64,000 bases of DNA from Cristatella mucedo (taxonomy: Eukaryota; Bryozoa; Phylactolaemata; Cristatellidae), in the NCBI GenBank assembly GCA_009760855.2, contig WPIO01000103.1:236001-300000 (forward strand), in the 5' to 3' direction. Within the stretch, counting starts at the first letter, position 1, and each line of letters opens with the position of its first letter. Made by a program: the position numbers and the translations under genes. Below the pieces are notes generated by a model that was given only the letters and a program-made list of their open reading frames with translations, did not search any database and was not told the origin of the DNA. Positions 57,755-64,000 of this stretch are shown here, piece after piece.

Positions 57755-57786
<32 letters not shown>

Positions 57787-58351
57787 GTATGCGAAGCTCA
57801 CCGCATAAAGCGTCATTTGGTTCATCGAAATGTGAAATTTAAAATCACATGTTCAGAGGAAGCGGCAATTTCTGGAGCTCAGAATTTAAATGGGATCCAC
57901 AAAATAAAATAATGGAAGGCATGATACGAGTGATCCGATAGATTTCAGCAACAAATGGCAGTTTTCTGTTAGGAGGGACTCAGTATAATTGATTCTGGTG
58001 TCTGCTTTAAGGGCAATGCATTAGGCGTAACATTCATGTGGGGACTAGCAGCAACGGCTACTCCACAATCAGGTTATACGAACCTCGAAGTGCAGATGAA
58101 TGTGACTACTAAAGGGGAAACGTCAGTAATGGTTTCGCACTTAGTCGATTTCGCCTGTGTCTCAGTAGTAACAAACGGGTCAAGGATTTCGTCGAGAATC
58201 ACGTTCCGTATTATTAAAGTTTATTGCCCACCGAACGCGCATTTCATTTTCTCGCACACTGTGGTGACGTGCTTTACAGTCGGCCGGATGACCAATTAAA
58301 GTCGTCTCAGGAAGCTAGCGTTAATGCACGCTGGGGCTGCTAGAGACGATG
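57787..58351. other. No gene recognised
   Basis: An 87-codon frame at 58036-58299 has no motif. It may belong to the duplicated segment that starts just after. Confidence 0.45.
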
Positions 58352-60205
58352 CGGGGAGTGCTGGGCGCTGGGCTTCGTGCACATTCCTTGCTTCCTACTG
58401 CGGAGGAAGACGCCCAATTCATAAACAATGAGAGAATGGCAGCGACATCAACGATCGCATTTCGCGAGACACTAGCGAAACGATAAAAGGTATGCAAGAT
58501 TAGTACCGAATAGTACGGTCACTGAGAGCTGTCAAACTACTGCAGCAGGAGGTGCCTTCGGTGTAGGAGCACGGGCTGAAAGGAAGCTCGGCTTGGAAGT
58601 GCATGCTGACTAGACAACGGACACAAGCGATAAAGCACTGGGGGTCTCAATAAGCACCCGATTGCTACGGGCTGTGCTTAAAAACAAACAAACATGCACG
58701 CTTTGAACAGGGCTTAGCTCTATTAGTTTTCTGTATTTCACTCTCATGCTACACCAAGGCGGCCCTCAGACCGGGCGATACCAGGCAATCCTGCTCAGTC
58801 GTCAATCAATACTACCGTTGGCTGCTAAAATGTCATTTTTTGTGCTCGGCTAGTTATGACACCACTTTGCTAACATTTGTTATTATTGAACTGCTCTGGG
58901 CATTTTTCCTCTCTGGTCCAATATTTATTGGTGCGTGGTTGCTTATTCTCTAAATATTTCCCTTAGAAGATTGCAGTTTCCGATCCGCGACATAAATTAG
59001 CTGCTCCATCGGCCGGAATGTAACGCGTTGGTGTATGTCCCTCCAATTATACTTGCTGAACATGAAACGGCGGCCACAACTTGCCAAAGATTTCCAATCT
59101 GTCTACTCATGATGGGGTATATTATATGTAATGTAATGTAATGTAATGTATCTCCGTCAGTAACTCCACAAAGTCATAAAGACCGTGTGGGTGTTACGCA
59201 GGAGAGTTTTGTATAGCGCACTCACAGCCTAAGCGGCTTTCGGTACGCATTCGGTAGCCAACAGACTTCGTCTCACGCAACAAAGAGAAAGTGGGAAGCA
59301 TAGCAGAGTCAGGAGAGCAGTTGAGGTAGTGAGTAGCATAGATGTAGCAGTTCAGGACCGCTGAAAAAGATGTGCCATAGTCGGCAGTTGGAGAGTAGAT
59401 GTCGTTGCGTAAGAATTGTGGAAGCGAGTTCCACAGTCTAGGACCTGCAGACCTAAAGCTTCTTTCGCCAACTGTCTTTAAGCGGAGGAATGGGACAGCT
59501 AATTTATTGTCCACACAGGACCTGAGGGCGCGAACAGGCTGAAACTGATGCAGCAGTTCAGCTAGGTACAAAGGAGCATAGCCGTGGCGGGCCTTGTGGG
59601 TCAGCATAAGAACTTTGCTCTATATCCTTTGCTCAACCGGCAACCATCCTAGCTCTTTCAGCAAAGGTGACACGTGCTCAAACCGCTGGGACTACATAGA
59701 CTATATGGAACGAAGCTACAAGGCTGCAGCATCGTAAATGGTTGACGGACTGTATCACCAGCTAATAAACTGTTAGATAAGTACAATGTGTGAAACGGCG
59801 TTGAAATGTAATACTTTGTACATGCCTAGAGTGGATGTAATACAGCCGCTCAGATCTGCTGCCGAATTCCGTTAGCGGCGACATAGAGCGTCTTCATATA
59901 CCTCGGGCAAAACTGCTACGCTGTCTGCTTCATCGCACTGAACGCTGAGTTTAAAAACGGGTACATAAGTCGTTTAGTCATCGGTCAAAGTGCAATCTGA
60001 CACAGTTCTTTGTCTACACTTTGTTCACAGTCGAAATATGTACGGTCCTCTCCAGCCCTTCGCGGTCCAAGGAGTCATATCGCACCTGTTTATAGAAAGA
60101 TTTGCAGAGGGTCTCACATACCTTTGTAGCAGTTAAAGGAGTAGTTCCTTGCGGACCTGTCTAAGAGACCTATTGCAACGCACCCCTTCCTCTAGCAGCT
60201 TTGGA
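58352..60205. repeat. Segmental duplication, copy 2
   Basis: Direct-orientation counterpart of 41556-43085, about 16.8 kb away and substantially diverged. It is interrupted by LINE-B at 59120-59695, at a site where copy 1 is uninterrupted (after GATGGGGTAT). It lacks the SINE-B present in copy 1. Confidence 0.8.
59120..59695 (-). mobile_element. LINE-B copy, least damaged
   Basis: The minus-strand ORF reads about 137 codons (from HKARHGYAPLYLAELLHQFQ; RLKTVGERSFRSAGPRLWNS; stop near 59194). The 3' UTR and an (ATGTA)n-type tail at 59126-59150 follow. The C-terminal layout resembles L2/CR1 elements but differs clearly from LINE-A. Confidence 0.9.
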
Positions 60206-60787
60206 TTTTAAAATGGATGTATCAATTTCTCTCAGGAAATGACGTATTGTGATCGATCTCGTCCCATAGCCCGGCGCAGGAGCCTGAAAACGTTTCGATT
60301 TGTTCTATTACCATCACTCCCCTAGGACACTCACGAAGAAGACGCCTGCGAAGGCATCTCTTTTAGACGCGATACGACCGACCAACTGCTGCGGCTAGCC
60401 GCTCCTCCGGGCGAGCGACGCAAGCACGCGTTCAATTTATCGATTGCAAGCTGGTTGGAGCGAAGGCTCCAAGGTCGCGGGAGCCGGTGACCTGTCAGAG
60501 CCGTCGGCTCATCACGCCGTCACCGGTACGACCGACCCAGCAGAATGGAAGGTCGCTCGCGCCCACTGGGACAGCCGATTGCACGGTTCGCGTCCAGCTG
60601 CGCCACCCGCGCCGGTGGCAGCAGGGTCGGTGACGGACGCGCCTGCCGTTGGTAATGTAGACGGTCGGCTCGGCCGACGTAGCCTCTAGCGAGATTCTCA
60701 CGGACGGCCACCTGGATAGCGATAAAGTGTGGAAAAAGGGGAACAGGGGATCTTTTTTATATGTGCGAATAATAGTAATATGTGCAC
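60206..60787. other. No gene recognised
   Basis: GC-richer between 60350 and 60700. Frames under 85 codons on both strands, no motif. Confidence 0.45.
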
Positions 60788-61166
60788 AGAAAGAGAGAGA
60801 CAGACAGAGCGAGAGAGAGAGACAGAGAGACAGAGAAACAGAGACAGAGAGACAGAGACAGAGAGACAGAGACAGAGAGACAGAGACAGAGAGACAGAGA
60901 CCAAGAGACCGAGAGACAGAGACAGAGACAGAGACAGAGAGACAGAGACCAAGAGACAGAGACAGAGAGATCGAGAGACAGAGACCGAGAGACAGAGACA
61001 GAGAGACAGAGACAGCGAGACAGAGAGACAGAGACCGAGAGACAGAGACAGAGAGACAGAGAGACAGAGACAGGAAGACAGAGAGACAGAGACAGAGGCA
61101 GAGAGACAGAGACAGAGAGACAGAGAGACAGAGACAGAGGCAGAGAGACAGAGACAGAGAGAGAGC
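60788..61166. repeat. (GAGACA)n-type array
   Basis: About 380 bases of purine-rich GAGACAGAGACA repeats with CC and GGCA variants. Open frames over it encode only Arg/Glu/Asp/Thr repeats. Confidence 0.96.
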
Positions 61167-62004
61167 AAAGGTAGCTGATGCACGCTCAGCGTCTTTCGCC
61201 GAGAGTTGTAGTTAAGTTCCTGCAAGGGAGGATTAGCATCTTCGGCGAGTAGCCTGCACTCGGGTTGTTGAAAACGATAGCAATCTTACTATCGAGCGAA
61301 AGCTGAGCACTTGCTCGTGAGTTTTGAAAGCGTGCTGGCTGCTGCGACGAAACACAATCATAATAAGTCAGCCTAATCATCTCGAGCGAGCTCATCAATT
61401 ATCCAGCTAGCTGCCACGGTAAGCAGATGCTGGTTTCAATAAAATTTGAAGATAAGAAATCCAGGTAGTTTTTACTTATATTAGGTGGTGAACGCACGGT
61501 ATTCAAAGAGGATTCCTGAATTCGCAAATTTTGGCAATGCTCTTGATGGTCGTGCACCGATTATCAAAGCACCATCTACGAACTGATTGAAGGTTGTCAC
61601 GTGGCCAAAACTTCATGTCATGCCAACAACTGCTAGGTGTTTTGTTTCTACACACGTTATAAGCTACAGAAACATTAAAGTTTACTTGTATGTATTTATG
61701 AAAACTGTTAAGCTTGATGGCGTTTGTGAAGGCTCTAACAAAATTTTAATTTAGGCTGTCGTGCAGAGTCATAATGGTAATTATAAGGTGAACTAGGTAA
61801 TTATTATTAATTATAATCATTTTAGCGTAAAGAGACTCATTAAAATAAAATGTAGCTAGAAATTAGGGTAAATTCACACAGGAGCACGCATAATTAAGAC
61901 AAAAATTAATTATTGATATAATATCCCCCCTTTATAGTAATCTGAGCGAAAATATTTTCTTGCTGCAGAAAGCCTAATTGACATGATTCCTCATACGGCT
62001 TAAT
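61167..62004. other. AT-rich DNA, no gene recognised
   Basis: No motif or repeat identified apart from AATTATTATTAAT-type low complexity near 61800. Confidence 0.5.
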
Positions 62005-62538
62005 AATAACCATAATAATAGTGCATTTGATATAGCACCCTCAGAGAACTCAATCTCATTCTTGGCATTTTACATTTGCTGCAAAGGAAGCACGATAGAA
62101 TAGTTAGTGGTAGCATGCTAAATAAACAACAAGAATGCCGTGGTTAGGGGTGCAATGCACAGGTTCAGCATGCAAGTGTGGTTAGTGGTAGCAAGCAGCA
62201 GTGTGTCAGCACCTATATGTCAGCACATACAGGACGAATCTCGGGGATTCTCTAACTAACTTGTGATAAATAGATGCATTTTTGGTTTGTTTTTAAATGT
62301 GGCCATGTCAGGACATGTCGCGACGCGGGTCGATAGTGTGAGTTCCAGGCTTTGAGAACATACGAACTAAAGGCGCGGTCTCCAAAATATTTGGGATTTT
62401 TACAAGGTATGGGTAAACAGTTAGATTCCGAAAAGTGAGTGATACAGTACTTAGTATGGTGGGGTTGTAGATCTGATAGGTAGTCTGGAGCTAAAGAATG
62501 ATGGGACCTAAAAGTGAGTGACAAAACCTTGAAGTCGA
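62005..62538 (-). mobile_element. LINE-A fragment (old)
   Basis: Hairpin, 3' UTR and C-terminal ORF (CKNPKYFGDRAFSSYVLKAW; SLAPDYLSDLQPH) on the minus strand, ending at the KVLSLTFRS position. Confidence 0.88.
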
Positions 62539-62589
62539 TGGCTTCACACTATATCACTGACACTTACGACACAAGTCACTTAGCTGCAC

Positions 62590-62705
62590 CCTTGACCAAC
62601 CTCAAATATTTTGAAGCCTTGCCTTTAGATCCTATACTCGCAAATCCTGAAGCTCGCTCCGATCAAAGTCTCGATCTCACCTGACTTTCCTATAGTTAAA
62701 GAAAA
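62590..62705 (+). mobile_element. Decayed LINE-A piece
   Basis: Contains TNLKYFEALPLDPILANPEA, alignable with the NLKSFGDRAFSSYAPKAWN motif. Short and degraded. Confidence 0.55.
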
Positions 62706-62734
62706 GTTTAAGCGATTAATGTAAGATGAACCAT

Positions 62735-63350
62735 GAAATTTAAATTAGTCCATGTATTTTTGACATACCTTCTCGACTTCAGTGAGTCACTGCTTACTGG
62801 TCTATCGGCGTATGAAATCAGGCGCTAACAGCCGGTGCAAAACTCTTCAGCCAGGCTTGTCTGTCATGAGTGTCGCTGTTGCCACATCACACCATTTCCC
62901 ACCGACCTGCACTGGCTCCCAGTCAGGCAACGCAAGGAGTTCAAGGTTCTGTCATTCACTTTCAGGTTCCTTCATTCTTTGGCTTCAGTATGCCTATCAG
63001 ATCTACTCCCCATCAGGCTACGCTTCGTACCACCTGATTTTCGGAATCTAATCGTTTACCTATACCTTACTCGAACCTCAAGTCCTTTGGAAATCACGCC
63101 TTTCGCTCGTATGCTTCCAAAACCTGGAAATCACTTCCGAATTGCACCACGACATCCCCTGACCTGTAGACATTTTTAAAAGTAAGAACGAACCTACTTG
63201 TCACAACATTTAGTGGGTCCGTGTTACTCGTCCTTTGTGAGCTTAAGTGTGCTGACACTGTGCATGCTGCCACTAACCATATTTGCATGCTGACCCTGTG
63301 CATGCTACCTCGAACCATGTTACGCTTGTTGTTCATTGAGCATGCTACCC
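62735..63350 (+). mobile_element. LINE-A fragment (old)
   Basis: Starts at the KLVHVFLTYLLDF region, continues through HITPFPTDLHWLPVRQRKEF and a frame-shifted C-terminus, then the 3' UTR to about 63350. The hairpin and TTA tail are lost. Confidence 0.85.
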
Positions 63351-64000
63351 TCAGTTGCTGCAGCCAGCCACTGGGAGCAGACTTCGGTCTCGTTACACAC
63401 TTAAAGGCAGTCTTATGAAGGCCTTACAAGTCGGCCTCGCTTTTTCTGTTCTAACGAAGGATGATTGATCCCGTTCATAGGTAGCCGCAAGAGCAAAAAC
63501 ACAATGCACAAAGTATGCTCACCTTTTGCCAGTCTCACTGCACAGCCAGCGGATACGTATCACTGGCCTGCTCGAATTCTGACAATGCAGTGCTCAATGC
63601 TCACTATATCGTCCAGCTCGTGATCACGTGAGCTCTGCCAGCTTTTGAACGTTGCGCACTGCTCTCTTCACCACCGCCCGTGGCTTTCTTTATGTCAGCA
63701 CTTAAAGTAAGGCCCAGTACACCGGTCTCATCTTTCTGTGCATAACTGCACGTCGCCTAAACGTGATGCTTCGTGAGCAGACGCTTGTGCAGGCCCATGA
63801 ATTGACGCGTTGCTGATATATCCGACTTTTGCTCGAATAGCAGAGAAGAGAGCCATCATCCGGGTGATTCTAGATTAGCTTACAGTTTAGCAGATATCCT
63901 GATGGACCCGAACGTTGGCACACGGGGTCTTCTCTCGGTGTGTGTTATGATGTTGCTAACGGAGCAAGCAGTCTAACAAAGCATGTTGCTCTTGTACGAG
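63351..64000. other. No gene recognised at the right edge
   Basis: Unique DNA without motifs. A gene continuing beyond the window cannot be excluded. Confidence 0.5.

Larger units (their letters stand above)
55150..57786 (+). mobile_element. Older LINE-A copy split by two nested insertions
   Basis: The host copy reads in order: linker with FNDLADRFSSFFVNKI (55250-55300); FRPVSLLPFLSKTL (~55627); FQSGFRAN; DLSGAIDTIDHQVLL (~55845-55885); ALQWF (to 55931). Then comes a LINE-A insert (55932-56319), RFHLSGRP-type sequence, a LINE-B insert (56369-56574), GAPQ...VLFTIYTLPLAD, the FYADDTQLY box near 56705 and the remaining C-terminus to a stop near 57540. The 3' UTR and a long (TTA)n tail (57757-57786) end it. 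Multiple stops and frameshifts are present. Confidence 0.92.

Noticed and set aside
60727-61225. Arg/Glu/Asp-rich and Ser/Leu-rich open frames of 130-175 codons
   Set aside because: They are translations of the GAGACA microsatellite in several frames and on both strands.

Overview
This is a window of animal (metazoan, most likely invertebrate) nuclear DNA, not bacterial. Genes are sparse and split by introns, GC-rich CpG-dense islands alternate with AT-rich stretches, and most of the recognisable sequence is transposon debris: two non-LTR retrotransposon lineages and two tRNA-derived SINE families. Simple repeats are abundant. I cannot name the species.

The one well-supported host gene lies on the minus strand from 20514 down to 15037. 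It encodes a secreted group III (bee-venom-type) phospholipase A2 in three exons. Exons 2 and 3 are too short to stand out as long open frames. They were recognised from the calcium-loop and CCRxHDxC active-site motifs and from intron phases that match exactly (phase 1, then phase 2). A diverged, apparently broken copy of exon 1 lies about 14 kb away on the same strand (5758-6428), so the locus looks like the remains of a tandem pair.

The rest is mostly mobile elements. LINE-A is an L2/CR1-like element with a (TTA)n tail. It has many 5'-truncated copies on both strands, including two about 99% identical over 410 bp. LINE-A2 is a diverged relative. LINE-B is another L2/CR1-like lineage ending in TACAT repeats. 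SINE-A ends in the same kind of 3' hairpin as LINE-A/A2; SINE-B ends differently (ATCAGCTAGTATTT). Several insertions are nested. The clearest is a LINE-A fragment inside an older LINE copy at 55.9-56.3 kb, flanked by an 8-bp target-site duplication.

Layout: 0-5 kb, unique DNA with two LINE-A ends. 5-7 kb, a pogo-like MITE end, the PLA2-like relic and a GC island with a long hairpin. 7-12.5 kb, old LINE fragments, a MITE and a SINE-B. 12.5-15 kb, a GC island with a 22-bp minisatellite. 15-20.5 kb, the PLA2 gene. 20.5-25 kb, a GC island and purine/pyrimidine microsatellites. 25-32 kb, a pair of 68-bp inverted-repeat elements, a hypothetical ORF and GC islands. 32-57.8 kb, LINE/SINE-dense DNA. 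41.5-43.1 and 58.35-60.2 kb, two diverged copies of one duplicated segment. 60-64 kb, a (GACAGA)-type array and old LINE pieces.
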